From the NCBI GenBank assembly GCA_027946365.1, contig JAPEUQ010000002.1:3348001-3412000 (forward strand): a stretch of 64,000 nucleotides of DNA, written 5' to 3'. The notes under the pieces are model-generated. The model searched no databases and had not been told where the DNA came from. It worked only from the letters and a program-made list of their open reading frames with translations. A program made the position numbers and the translations under genes. This DNA comes from Kalmusia sp. IMI 367209 (Eukaryota > Ascomycota > Dothideomycetes > Pleosporales > Didymosphaeriaceae). Of this stretch, positions 1 to 12,093 are shown in pieces (the stretch's first letter is position 1; each line of letters starts with the position of its first letter).

Positions 1-103
1 GCCATGGGCATCTAGATCTTCTTGCAAAGGTATCCTATGATGTTTCAAGTACAAAGTACATTTGGTAGGGCGTGTTAGAGAAGACAAGTGCGCATTCGGT
101 AGC
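1..103. repeat. Left arm of 103-bp inverted repeat (window edge)
   Basis: This stretch is the reverse complement of 421-523 with only about five mismatches, four of them transitions. Read on the plus strand it encodes a short C-terminus ending in STKYIW and a TAG stop at about 70-75. The right arm encodes the same tail on the minus strand. The arm starts at base 1, so the true left boundary lies outside the window. The arms are about 317 bp apart. It could be a tail-to-tail inverted duplication of a gene end or the terminal repeats of an element. Confidence 0.85.
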
Positions 104-420
104 TATTCATACATCTGCAAGGTTGGTAATTGCCTAATAGAAACGTAGTGCGAGGCGTTTCATGAGTATCACGATGCCGAGTAAATTAGCCCGGTGAAGT
201 AGCATGAGCAAAGTGGCCATTCAAGATAGACACTGAAAAATCGTTTGCACTCGTCGAACATCTCGAAGGTGTCGGTCGGGAACGTGTATAAACTGAATTT
301 TTGTTTCAGAGTGTCGTTGTCTCCAGAACGAGTGCTTTCAACCGGCGTTCTAGGCCCGGGATGGGATCAAAAACGCAGCGGATATGGTTATAAACAGTGC
401 ACCTCGCGCATATAAAGATA

Positions 421-523
421 GCTTCCGAATGCGCACTTGTTTTCTCTAACACGCCCTACCAAATGTACTTTGTACTTGAAACATCATAGGATACCTCTGC
501 GAGAAGATCCAGATGCCCATGGC
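421..523. repeat. Right arm of 103-bp inverted repeat
   Basis: Near-perfect reverse complement of 1-103. Similarity stops abruptly just before 421 on one side. On the other side it runs to 523, where the left arm meets the window edge. The arm holds the last 23 or so codons and the 3' flank of the small minus-strand reading frame at 456-659. Confidence 0.85.
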
Positions 524-659
524 TAAAAATATCCCCGGATTTCTTGTCCTTTAATTCACTGTCTCGCCTCCAAGGCACATCAACGTCTTCATATTTTTGT
601 TTGTACGCCTGTGGAAGTGCACTACGTATTTTTAATTCCCTATTCTGATTCAGTGACAT
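456..659 (-). CDS. Short unrecognised ORF or terminal exon, end duplicated in inverted repeat
   Basis: I do not recognise this product. From an ATG at 659 it reads 67 residues, rich in charged residues, and ends STKYIW. Its last third lies in the inverted repeat, and the left arm preserves the same frame and stop. Three differences fall within the shared coding part; two are silent and one changes E to K. That weakly suggests both copies were once under coding constraint. The frame stays open upstream of the ATG to a TGA at about 725, so this may be the last exon of a longer gene whose other exons I cannot see. Confidence 0.35.
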   Translation of the reverse strand: MSLNQNRELKIRSALPQAYKQKYEDVDVPWRRDSELKDKKSGDIFSHGHLDLLAEVSYDVSSTKYIW

Positions 660-719
660 ATGCTCATGAGGACTTTCGTGTAGGAGTAGCAATAATTTAT
701 ACAAAATCAGTAGCAACAA

Positions 720-2496
720 TATTCAGACGCAAATAAGATTATTATACAGACGAGATAGGTTTGGATATTATATAGAAGAAATAGTTTTGCATAGAATTTA
801 CTAACATAGGGTCTCTTACTTATTTTGAAACACCTATCTGGTCAGCTCCATGGACGCATTCAACATGGTTTCACCAAGATTTGTGTAGGTTTTTGTTCTG
901 CCTTCGCACAGTTCCAGCTCGAGATAATTTTACAATAGAATCAAGACATCACTCCATGTCCTGGTATTGGTAAGGTTATAGTGCCATAATGGAGGGAGTA
1001 TATTGTGAGGGGCGAAACAGTCGTAAAGTCAGCTCCTTTATTCGCAAGCCAACCTCCATCATCGTACACACCAATTTGTCTTCAGAGACGCATTGTTTGG
1101 TCGTAGCTACTTACGGCTTTTTTTCTTCCTTTCCCCTTGCCAAAGGCAACGAGCCGAAGTGGAACTCCTTTTCCCTTCAAATTAAACCTACATGGCTGAT
1201 AACACTGCGGCTTTCCCACGGAAAACAGGGAGCAGTGTTCCGCAACGTGTGGGCGAAGAGTAACCTACGTAACCTGCAAACCTTTCACGCCGCCATATAG
1301 CGCTAATCGCTATGTCTATGTTTCCGTCGCTTAGTAGCACATTAGTTCGCGATGATGCTCGCCAGTACCGTTCCCGCCCCGTCGACGATAAGGCATAAGC
1401 ACAGGCCAATGTGTTTTTCTTGGACTGATTTCGAACATGACCGGTATCTGGCCTATTTTTCAACCCAATCAAACAACACTCCATGTCTACCAAATTTCTA
1501 AATTTTAATAACCCCCGCCGCCCCGGAAGCCCCTGCAAGCTACGAAGCAAGCGTGAAGAGCGAAAGTCCGCAACCCCAGCCCTTCAAAATGATCTACAAT
1601 AGCGACGATAGTCGGGGACCAGAGGTAGAACGGGACCGTCGGACAATGGTGACGTTAGGCAATCTCATTGATTCCTTGCAGGAAGCGGGACATTGCTTGG
1701 GTCCCTGTTTCTTTTCTTCCCGAGGCAAGCCCGGGCATGGAAGGAGGGCGCTCGAATCTTCAGACCGAAGGCCAACGGTAGTCCATGCACACCGCGCACT
1801 GTAATTTTATGGTGCAATTTGCTGGGAACGTGTGAAGAGGGGATTTGTTGCAACGCGAGCGACCTTCCATGGTCAATGTCTGCCGCTAGTTAACATACAA
1901 AAAGCTGGGTCGATCCAGTTCTTGTAGCGAATGTACTCGTCATCAACTCATCGTCATATATCAGTCATCGTCCCATGCTGATCGTTACCAACGTCTATTC
2001 GCTAAACAGATGAACTTGTGCTATGCATGCATATCCGCTATTATATTTCGCCAACCAAAGACCGATTCCATCTCTCAGAGGCCAATAACGCCATCGTAAC
2101 ATTGCCCAACAGACCAGAAGCCCAATCAAGACTTTCCATATCTAATCGATCTCCCATACCTATACTCCTCCACCGGGCATCGCGAGGACTATGGTGACAG
2201 GTGGGGACACACTGAGCTATGCTGTACACAAATGGCAGAAGGAAAGGGATGTATAAACTGGGAGGTATCGTCAATATCGTCAGTGTTGGAGGTAAGAGGG
2301 TCACTGCTAAAAAACAGTCATGCACCTTTGGGTACCGAGGTTGTGATGATTAGGACTAGCAGGCGATAAGAGGGTTGACGGATCCGAACTCGATGAATCG
2401 GTAATTTCAAATCCGCTCAGCCCAAGTTTCCGGCGTCTAATCAACCATAGATGTGCCCATCTGGTGGCTTCTTAGTTAGGAAGTAATGTATGGCAA
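720..2496. other. Intergenic, no supported gene
   Basis: Several open frames of 60-120 codons occur on both strands, but none shows a recognisable motif, a convincing start or joinable exons. The part nearest 2496 is the 3' flank of the RBR ligase gene. Confidence 0.5.
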
Positions 2497-4192
2497 TCAA
2501 GGGAAGGAGACGTTGAATTCCCAATTGCCTATGATAAAGTCAATATCATTATCTTCGGAATGTGGGTCATGCATACCCTGCTTCAGATTCTCCGCGGTGT
2601 CGTTCAGGAGGATGACTCGTCGCTTAGTGCAGTATGAAGTCTTGTCCATCATGTCGACCTTCAAGCCCTGGAGCTGATCAATCGGCTTCTCAAACATCTC
2701 GCTCAGGTTCTCGACTGCCATTTCCAGGTCTTTTTGGTTGTCCTCAAATATCTCAGTGAGGTTGTTGCGAGCGAGATAGTATGCGAAAGCATATGTCCAT
2801 TTGAGGGTTTGACGGCATTGTTGCAGAGCTTGCGATGCTGTATCCAAGTACTGCACCTCTATCCATGACATACCTGTCGTGTTTTGCAATTGCTGCATCT
2901 TTTTCTCTGTCTTCAGATATATGTCCTTGTCGAGCTTTGCCGATTGCTCGTGGTTGGCGTATCGATTGTAGTAATGGAGGTACCGCTCAAGCGACTGCCT
3001 ACTCTTTGCCTGGGCATCTCGAGCTTCGGATCCGCTCTTCTCCTCGAATCGGTTGCAATTATACCAAGAAGTTCCATGCTCTGACCAGACACCCATACAC
3101 ATCCAACAGAACTCATGACGGCACTTTCGGCAGGTCATGTGGTTGCAGCCGCCGTTCTTTTCTATAGTCGACGCACATTTTGGACACTCCTTTGTGTTCG
3201 CTGAAATCCAGTTGGCAGTCTCAGAGTCGTCCTCACACTTCTTTAGCCACTTCTTCACCAATGCGCAAGGTGCGGGCTGGTGGTCCTTGAGCGAGCAACC
3301 AAAACAAAAGTCGTGAGTGCATTCACAGCGTACTGTGGGCACAATCCGTAACAGGTCCTTGTCCTTCACGCCACACTCGACCGCGTAAACGCAGTTGGGT
3401 GCAGGGCACCATCGGAGATTGTCTTTGTCGTCGACGTAGGTCCGAGTAAGGAGCTCATGGTACCTGCGAATCATCAGCCTGCGAAATCCTTTGAGGAATC
3501 ATGTCAACGTACCTGTCCCGGAGATCTTCTGCCACGAGGAGATCTAACGACTTTGAATCTACAATCCTGTTGCACCCGTCTCCAGGGCATCTAATGCGGG
3601 CTGCCTCACCCTCCTCTTTGATCTTAGTGTACAAGTACTGCCGGTAGCAGCCGACGCAGAATCGATGTCCGCACTTCATCGCAAACGTGTCGAGTTCCGG
3701 GCCATCCTCGCAGCAGATGTCGCAGGCAAAACCCTTTACCTTGACAACCTTGGGCGGGTTATTCGCCGCAGTCTCTCCCAAGCCTGCATTCTCAAGAACT
3801 TCCTCCTGATTCTCCATGTATTGATCGATCAGGCGCTCTTTGTTCCACCGCAGGTGGCGGAGGAGGATCGCGGTGGCTTCGGGCGGTTGGCCGAGGATGC
3901 TGCACACTTCCTCGATCTGCTTATCCTGCGATGCTTGTATTTGCTGAGGATCAAAGACTTTGAAGTCCACCTCGTAGGCCTGCTTGCGGGGGCCGATATC
4001 CTTATCCTGTGACTCAAACCCTACATCTTCCTGGTCCATGTCGAAGTCGGAGTCTACAGTCCAAGTGTCAGACACGGCGCTGTCAGAGCAAGACGGGCTG
4101 TCCTTACCGTCTTCTAAGCCCAGGTCGCTGTCCTGGTCGTCCAAGAATTCCTCACTCGCCTGCGAGCTGTTGAAGTCATCGTCAGAGTCCAT
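2497..4192 (-). CDS. RBR-type E3 ubiquitin ligase, Ariadne family
   Basis: Two exons (4192-3513 and 3463-2497) joined across a 49-base intron (3464-3512, GTACGT..CAG) give 548 residues, normal for Ariadne/HHARI proteins. In order: an acidic N-terminus, a UBA-like segment at about 90-127, RING1 at about 157-207 (CDICCE, CGHRFC, CPGDGC), an IBR with CEC/CFGC pairs, RING2 from about 320 with CPKC and the GGCNHMTC motif, then an Ariadne-type helical tail. In this family the Cys of GGCNHM (about 333) accepts ubiquitin from the E2 as a thioester before passing it to substrate. The ATG at 4192 is chosen because the acidic MDSDDDF start is typical. Substrate unknown. Confidence 0.93.
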
Positions 4193-5237
4193 GGGGGGCG
4201 AGGCTGTCGTCGTGACAGGTGTGGCGGGCAGGTCGACGGTCGGAACGGGCGCCTTCTTCTTGCTGGGTGGATGGGAGGGTGCGAGGTGGTCAACTATATC
4301 GTGTGCCTTGCGCTTACGAGAAGCGGTGGGCGGCGGCGTGGTTGATGTTGTGGGAGCCGATCCCGCCGCGATGACGAGACCAGCTTGACGGGCAGCGTGA
4401 GAGCGATACGGAGAGGCCAGCGGACTGGGGCACGGGGACCGTGGCTGAGTGGCGGCAGGCAGCAGAACGAGAGCAAAGGTCGGCGGATATTGGTCAGCGA
4501 CACAGGCGACACAGAGTCACAGGTCGAAGTCGGGTTGAGACAGCGCACGTCTAGGGTGCGGGCACTTGAACGTGAGGCGCGAGCGGCGGCCTTGCCCGCG
4601 CTTGGCCCGATCCAGTAACGCCGCTACAGCCGTCACTGCTGTCGGCGCATCTGCCTTCGCTCCAGCTGAGTACTTCTCCCTGCGCCTCGTGGGGATGGAA
4701 GCAATGTTGTGCGAAGGAGCGGTTTCCAGGCACAAACGGCATGGGGAACGCTCTATGATTGGTGGGTGCCTGGGACTATCCTATCGAACATGGTGTACCG
4801 CCCCAGGCAGACGCCCGCTAGTAGCATGGAAGGAAACACGCTCACAATCGTGGGCTCTCGACATTGGCTCAGACCGCAGTCAAAGGACTGCATCTACAAT
4901 ACCCTTGAGGACGTCCATGGACATGCATAGGACTAGGTTCTGTAGCGTCATATCCTATCTACGGACATATGGAGTCAGTATATGAAAACCGAGTTCCGTG
5001 GGGGGTGGAGAGCGTGACAATGTGCTCACCCAGGAACTATGAGCACCTGATCGGTGAATATGTATATGCGTTTGTTTTCCTGTTCGGTAAAGCTAGCTTC
5101 TCGTGCCAGGCCCAACAGCTTGTTTGGCACGTTGAGGCTCTATACTTCGTATTACCCCAGGACCCATAATGTAGAAGCAGACCGTGCGCAACTGTCCGAC
5201 TGATATACAGTACCATCAACCCCACTACGGTATACGA
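4193..5237. other. Intergenic, promoter side of the RBR ligase
   Basis: About 1 kb between the RBR start and the eIF2B epsilon stop. Open frames here are short and lack motifs. I see no RNA gene or repeat. Confidence 0.5.
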
Positions 5238-7670
5238 CTACTCGGAGTCTTCATCCTCATCGTCATCATCGTCTTCGTCCTCGTCACTCTCCTCTTCTGA
5301 CGACTGGTTTAGGTAATCAATCAACTGCTGCGTCTTGCTCTTCACCTTGTCTAACTCCTCGCTCTCTGACGACTTCGCATCCTCCCACCATTGTAAAATG
5401 CCATCGTCCTCCACGCTATCCAACTCAACCAACTTTGTCGCTGCACTTAGCAGGATAGAGTCGCCATTGTCGCGGTGCGCAAGGTCTGCCTGCAACAACA
5501 GCATGAAGTCGATTTGGTCGACCTTGCTTGACTTATCCTTGTCGAATATCGAGCGGTCAACCTAGAACGTAGGCGCATCAGCACATGTCTCGACAATAGG
5601 TATTAGGAAGTTGCTCACCAGATCTTTGTGCTGTGTAAACACTTGCGCTACGGCGTCCCGTATTGTGGTGTTTGACTTTACGAGCTGTGTGATGCGTTTT
5701 ACGAAAGCCACAACGACCGCCCGACGGACTTGGTGGTCTGAGGCATTCGTACTCATGCGCAGTGCCGTCAATTCTAGCTGAATGTTTGCTGATTCGTGAC
5801 CCTCAACGAGAGAGTCATATATGCTAGCCGAGGCATCATGGTCAAAGTTAGCGGCATGTTGGCTATCCTGCGAGCCAACAGAGACGAAGCTGCTTGCGGT
5901 CGAGCGATCGTGCCGGACTTCAAAATCGTCGTCTTCGGACTCCGAGTTGAGTGTAGATATAGACTCAAGCGATAAGTTCGCGAGGTTGTATACTGCACAA
6001 GTTAGCGATTGTACCATAGTGGTGTCAAGTAGAGGTTTAGGTCGCGTATCGACAGTATCGGCACAGCGATATACGTTCACGAAGAGATTGCAAGACAAGG
6101 ACAAGTTGCAACTTACTTGGACCAGCGGAAATGAGACCGTCCACGATCTCGTCTTCGTCGTCTTCGTCTGAATCCTCAAATTCAAAGCCAACCCCGCCCA
6201 CACCAACGATAGTAGCATCGGTGCTCTTTTTGGCAGAAGACTCGTCTGCTCCTCGCTTCCTATTCGCTTTGGTAATCCTGTGTTCGCCGGGAATGGAAGT
6301 GTCGTCCCCGATTCTCACTCCGTATGAGACGAGGGCACCAGACTCGACAGTGCACCTCCTCCCGATCGAAGCTTCGTCGGCAATAATACATTTTTTGATA
6401 GTGGAGCCGTCTCCTATGCTCGCATAATCCCATATGTATGCACCATCAATGTTTACGCCTTTCCCGATAATGCAATGTCGACCAATAATGCTATTTTTGA
6501 TAACGCTACCATCTCCGATACTGGTTCCACGGCCTATGACTGTCTTGGGAAGTATAACGCAATCTCGCGCAAGTATTACGCCTTCCTCCTTGTATATGTT
6601 GCCTTTCTGTAACCGGTAGGACTGGCCTTGCACGAGATTGCTGTCTGGACATAGCGGATACGCCCATCTCGATACTATGTCCCTGCTCACGGAGTCGTAT
6701 GCGTGCAGGTTCCTAACTCGCGCGGCATAGTGGTCCGAAACGATGTGAGTGTGGATAGTCTTGCCATTCAGCTCGTAGTCTTTTAGTACGCTGTGCAAGA
6801 AACCCTTCCTAGGCGCTTGGAAGTCGAAGTTATCGCTCCAGAGGGCAAGAACGTCAGGGGTACAGATGTCAATGCCGCAGTCGATCAGGTCCTGGCGGAT
6901 GTCCAGTTCCTGGTGGCTTGAGAGGAGTTCGGGATCAACAGACAGGAAATGTGTCTGGTCTCGGTTCGGCATTTGCTCAAAGTGGAGGCACCTGTCTTTG
7001 GTGGGATCTAGGACAAATATTGGGCTTGTTCCCTGTGCTTTCGTTCTATGCGTGGACCCTGCTTCCCGGAGCACCATGGTCATGATCGCATTCTTGTCCT
7101 TTGCCCGTCTCGCTCGATGCGCAGCGAGCGCCGACTCCAGCGGTAGGTTGCTGACCACGTCTCCATAAACCATGAGGAAGTCGCCCACCAACAAGCCCCT
7201 CGTGTCAAGATCCCGCATCGCGTCGCCAATAGAATGGGAGGTCGACTGGATTAGCTCCAGCTTCGAGAAGGGCGAGGATCGCGACGACCATTTTGACTTC
7301 TTGACGTATTCCTCGACCAAATCTCTGTGTGCGCCGCAGTATACAAAGACCTCCTCGACGCCGGCGTTTGCGAGGAACTCGAATGTGTATTCAAGAAGCG
7401 GCGTGTTCGCGAGCGGCAGTAGGCACTAGCAACCGTCAGCAGTGTGCCTCATGCACGAAATCGTGTACTGACGCGTGGGCGCTCGAGCGTGAACGGGCTG
7501 AAGCGCGTCTCGAAAGGGTCGGCCAGTATCTAGAGAGAGAGAGTTAGCATAGTCTGTCTGCACGCGCGGGCACCTGCAGCTCTTACCACGGCCTGGAGGG
7601 GCTCTTCGCGCTCCTCCTCGCCAGCCTTGGCCTTATCGGCCGTCTGGCTCTTCTTGCCTTTGGGCGGCAT
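5238..7670 (-). CDS. GCD6: Translation initiation factor eIF2B epsilon subunit
   Basis: Five exons (7670-7587, 7529-7473, 7425-6117, 5992-5619, 5561-5238) give 715 residues, matching the usual size of about 710-720. The N-terminus has the nucleotidyltransferase-like fold (QAVILADPF, then CLLPLANTPLLEY). A run of hexapeptide left-handed beta-helix repeats lies around 320-440 (VIGRGTSIGDG, IIGRHCIIGKG). The C-terminus is a helical W2 domain containing DGILQWWED and an acidic tail, the part that in this family catalyses GDP-GTP exchange on eIF2. It acts in the cytosol as the catalytic subunit of eIF2B, the target of eIF2alpha-phosphate control. Introns are 57, 47, 124 and 57 bases, all with GT..AG ends. 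Confidence 0.95.
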
Positions 7671-8688
7671 GCTGTGCGATCCAGAGTGTACGTGGTGGGG
7701 CGGTCGCTGCAATTCGAGTGGGATGTATCGGACTGGCCAAATTTGGCGATGACTCAGGAATGCCCACAGAGAGCCGCACCTCAACGCTGTGCGTCACGAC
7801 CCGAGAAATAGATTTAAGGTTAAAGCGGGGCTTGCGGGCTTACCGCAGGGGACTGGGACGGGTCACAGCGTAAGAGGCCTTTCCTGGCTTTCACGTGTGG
7901 CGGTTGAGGTCTAGAACTGACCCTGGACAACCACCTGAATGCTTGTTGTGACGACACCTCATTGACCTGGACGTGTTTCTAGGGGCTGAAAGTAGACATG
8001 TATTGTTGTATTATAGAGCGCTTTCATACAAAGGTCCTTGATAGAACTATGTCTTCAACCCCTTACTCTACTCACCGGCGAACGACGGCACATTGCTGGA
8101 TGAAGCAAGCATGTGAACAGACAAAACCTGGTTCAGGCCAATATCAACGGCGACTCTACTACGTCAACTCTAACAACTAAGATAAAATTTACAATACGTG
8201 TCGTCAAATGCAATCGCTGTGGCGCTGTATGGGTGCTAAACAAATCCACTCCGGGCGGACCAGCGCACGCCCAAACCAGCTCCAGAGGCGCTTGTCTCCC
8301 GTTGCCTTTCTATAGCTTCATACCAAGCCTATCACCAATTTCAAATGCAACGTTACTATAGTACCAGAACGAAATAATGGGGCTCACTGCAGGCCAAGTC
8401 ACCCCGAGATACGTGCTACGCTCCGGAGCGACCCCCAGTCTCTTGTCCCACAACGGTATCCTATCACCAAGTTGAATCGTCTCAATGAGAGAATGTAATA
8501 ATGTGAGAGCATCAATGGCGTCATAATGAGCCGTGGTATCCTGTGCCAACAACACCTTCTATGAACCAATTCTTATGGAAATGTCGTTTGTTCGTCGTTC
8601 CGTTCCTACTTTGCTCACACTGATTGTTTCGCGCTTTTAGAAGCGGGGACATGTGAAAACACTAGCCTCTTTCGGCGCCTGGAACTTT
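7671..8688. other. Intergenic between eIF2B epsilon promoter and skn7 3' end
   Basis: No motif-bearing reading frame. The stretch should hold the eIF2B epsilon promoter and the skn7 3' untranslated region, because both genes run leftwards. Confidence 0.5.
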
Positions 8689-10894
8689 TCAACGGGGTCG
8701 TTGCATCGGGTTCATCGGTTGAGGTTGTAATGGAGCATTCCCGTACATTTGCTGTCGTTTCGCTGGGTTGGTCATGTGATCTCCACCGGATATATCTGAG
8801 ATCTGTCTTCTATGTCCAGCCTGCTGCTGCGCGTGGCTAGGGATTGGTATTTGTGGAGAAGTGTTGTACGGAAGGTTGCCTGGAACTCCAGGTACCTGAC
8901 CGACAGCGTATGCTGCAGGGTTGGCTTGGACTGCATGCATATACTCTTCCGACACGCCAGCAGTATTGACTGGCGAGACTCCGGGCATGGGATTGGGAGA
9001 GTTCCAACTAGCGGTCGCTGGCGACTTTGCTGGCGATTCTTCTTCTTTCAAGACTTGTCGTGTTGAGGCCAGAGGCTGAGGTGCTACCATGCCGTCCATG
9101 TGCGAGATGGGTTTTTTCAAATGCGCAAGATGCTTTTCTAGCATCTGTAACAGACCTTCTTTCGTGAATGGCTTAGGAAGGACGTCGTTCATACCTGAGA
9201 TTGTCAGCGCGAACTCAACTCTTCAGCGTGCAAAGGAGCATACCGTGTTGGAAATACATAGAGATATCGTCACTTCGAATGTTAGATGTCATAGCGATAA
9301 TCGGTGTGTTGTCGAATTGCCGGATTAGATGGCATGCCGAGACCCCGTCTAGGTTGGGCATGATTATATCCATGAGCACTAAATCGTACTTTGACCCGGA
9401 GTTCATTTTGTTTACTGCTTCTAGACCGTCGAGCTGGGGTAATCAGCATGGTATCGGAAAGCAAGGAAAGAATTACGTACCGCGCTGTCAACAGCGCAAT
9501 GGAACGCATACAGGAATTTACTGCCAATGCGACGGCACGTTGGATCGTCTTCGACAAGGAGGATTTGTGGCTGGCGCACCCAGCCAGGATCGACTTGCGC
9601 ACTCTTCTTTCGGGTCTCTTGGAAGCGCGGGTCGCTTGGCTCGGCTGCTTTGGGCGGCATACTGTACGGAATGTTGTTGATGTGCTCGCTATACATAGGA
9701 TCAATACCGTTGGTCTGTCCGACGGGATACACAAGGTTGTCGATATCGCCAATTCGCATTGAATTGGTAGAGCTTCCGGCCGACGGTGGGCCACGGCTGA
9801 CTGGCCTTGCGCTGCGGATGAGGTCAGGGGGTGGGGTGGTGAGGGTTCCGTTCATCCTCATCGTGATCTCGTTCATGTGTTCAAGGTTTCTCGGATTCAA
9901 CATGACATCTGCATTCGTTTCGCTCAACAGCTTTGAAGCATGCTGCAAAGGCGAGGCAGGAATGTCGTCTTCAGCAGACTGGTTTTGTGTTTCCACATTG
10001 CCGTTCTGCGATTGGGTGCCATTTTGAGGAAAGGGATTACCGAGCCTACTGTCGCGCCGCCGTTGAGCGTCGACGTTGTGCAGGAAGGTCATGACATTTT
10101 GCATCACATGTTCATGATTGACGACCGTCTTCTGCAGTCCGATAACCTCTTGTAGCAGCATTGAGTGGTGGATGCTGAGCTCGTTGTAGCGGTTTTCGAG
10201 AGCATGCAACTGCGCTTGTGTTGCCACCAGCTGGTTGCTCATCATGTCCATCTGTTGGGCCGGGACAATCATCTCTTCGTTGGGCTGGTTCGTTTTGCGC
10301 GGCGCCGGTGCTTTTCGGCGAATGTTGTCCAGCGCATCCTTATTATTCATCTTGAAATCCGGGTGCTTGAATTCCCATGCCTGGAAGTCGTCAGCCGTGC
10401 CTTTTACATTGGCGCGCGACCGCTCCGTTGAGGAGCGACGGCAGACTCAACCTTACCCCCGGCCCGTATGGCGACTGTCCGTTCTCCTCGTTATTGTGTC
10501 GCACTTTGTGGAAGTCGTACTTGTTCAGTTGCCGCACAAAACTGGCGAAATTGCTGTGCTTGAAGTGTTTGGGCAGGATGTGCTTTGTGAATTTTTCGTT
10601 CTAGCTTCCCGTCAGTCTCCATGCGCGAACCACGGTAAGTGCCATAGCTTACTTCTAACACCACAAAGCTGTCGCCGTCGTTTCCCCATCGCACAACGTT
10701 TTCGTCGGTCGGATTTTCGAGCATTCTATCGCGCGCATCAGTAAATGGATTCGGCAGGGGACTGGAGGGCGTATCTCGACGCACTTGTACAGCTTGCGAA
10801 CCTAGGATCGCGGTCAGCGCATGTCAACATTGAAACTCGGCCTTTCACGTACGAAGTCGCTGCTCGACGAGCCTTGCGACTGGTTGGTGTCCAT
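8689..10894 (-). CDS. SKN7: Skn7/Prr1-type HSF plus response-regulator transcription factor
   Basis: Seven exons join in frame: 10894-10853, 10801-10785 (17 bases), 10725-10653, 10600-10457, 10380-9481, 9433-9244 and 9194-8689. They give 623 residues. Residues about 15-102 are an HSF-type DNA-binding domain ([27 protein letters not shown]). A coiled coil spans about 135-195. A receiver domain runs from about 362 to 480 with the acidic pair in LLVEDD, phospho-acceptor Asp about 414 in LMDIIMP, the AMTSN threonine and the LPKPF lysine. The tail is Pro/Gln-rich. In fungi Skn7 takes phosphate from the Sln1-Ypd1 relay and activates oxidative-stress and cell-wall genes in the nucleus. The start at 10894 is chosen because it opens the only exon that splices to the domain. 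Confidence 0.95.
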
Positions 10895-12093
10895 CTTTGC
10901 TCCAAGCCTGTGCCACCGCTCTGCTAGCGCGCCTTCCAGGAACCCTACTCTTTTCTCTGGATCGGCACGAGAGTTCGATATACGAACCACGACGCTTCTC
11001 GACAGCGTTTCGCAGCCCTTCTGATGGTCTCGGGATGTCGCCGGTCGGATCGATGCGCGATGGCTCACCCGCCTTGCAGTGACCGCCTGAGCGGTCTTCG
11101 GCCTGTGACGTCTGATGCGGGATGCGGGAGGACAGGGTGTTCGCACATGAGCCTGCGATCATGCGCTGGGAGCCTGGATAAGGGCTGGTCCGATATGTTA
11201 CAGATGGCAGACGAGGAAGACTGGAAGAAGGGTGAATTAGGTTTTGCGAGTGGGTATCAGAGCACTAAAGCAGGTTGAGGAATGCACAGCGGCGGCCGTG
11301 ACGGCGCTCTAGTGGCTGGGACAGGGAGAGCTAAGAGAGACCGTGCCGAGGACAGGGAAGGTCGCCAGGGTTGGGATCGAAGGCTTGAAAGAAAACGATG
11401 CAGAGGCCCATTAGCCAGCATCCGTCCGCACCCCGGCGCCGTCGCCTATTCTGTCCCGCCCGAAATAAAACAATCTACCACCAGGACGACTCGCGAGCAC
11501 AGTCGTGACGCCTGCTGCGCGACAGCGTCGAACGGCGGCGCTCCTCGCAGCGGCAGCAGCAGCAGCAGCGGTAGCAGCGTCATCCGCAAGCCAATTCGGC
11601 AAGTCGACCGCCATCTGCTTCGGGGCACCCGGCGACTGTGGGTTTTTGGCCGGCTGCGTGCTACGCAATGACGGAATTGGCCAAGCGGCATCCCGGCTGC
11701 GCAGAGAAAGTCGCAATTAATCGTTGCCGGAACGCGGCCGAGGCGCCCATATCCAGCAATTTGGACTGCAGCGTTCCTACAGCGCCGTCGTATCTGGCGC
11801 AGAAATTGCCATGATTCCGAGCAGCACCGCGCTCTGCCTCATGGACGATGTCGCGGGAGAAAGAGGTGCTTGTTCCCTTCACGCTGGGGTCCACGTCTTG
11901 CAATGACGCAGAAAGGCCCCCGCAAATCTGATCCCGAGTGGGAATGGCCGTGCGTCGATCTTGTCTCCCCTGGGCGTGACCCGTGTGGACGGTGCGGTAA
12001 TCCCACGCTAGCTGCGACCCTAAACACCCAGACGCACACCTCACCAAGGCTGTATACACACTTCAGCTCCGCCACCGCTGACAACTAGTCACG
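10895..12093. promoter_or_regulatory. Shared divergent promoter region of skn7 and prx5-like gene
   Basis: About 1.2 kb separates the two ATGs, with no convincing gene inside. It contains a CAG-rich run near 11555-11575. One GGCCGGC at 11648-11654 is similar to reported Skn7-type GC-rich sites but too short to be decisive. Just before the peroxiredoxin ATG is ACTAGTCACG, only loosely like a Yap1 element. The call as a shared regulatory region rests on gene orientation, not on proven sites. Confidence 0.4.

Noticed and set aside
989..1892. Overlapping open frames of 60-120 codons on both strands
   Set aside because: No domain, no joinable exons, and the frames overlap each other with no preferred strand.
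11505..11720. Ala-rich plus-strand frame in the skn7/prx gap
   Set aside because: It is produced by a CAG-rich tract; no start context or homology-like segment.
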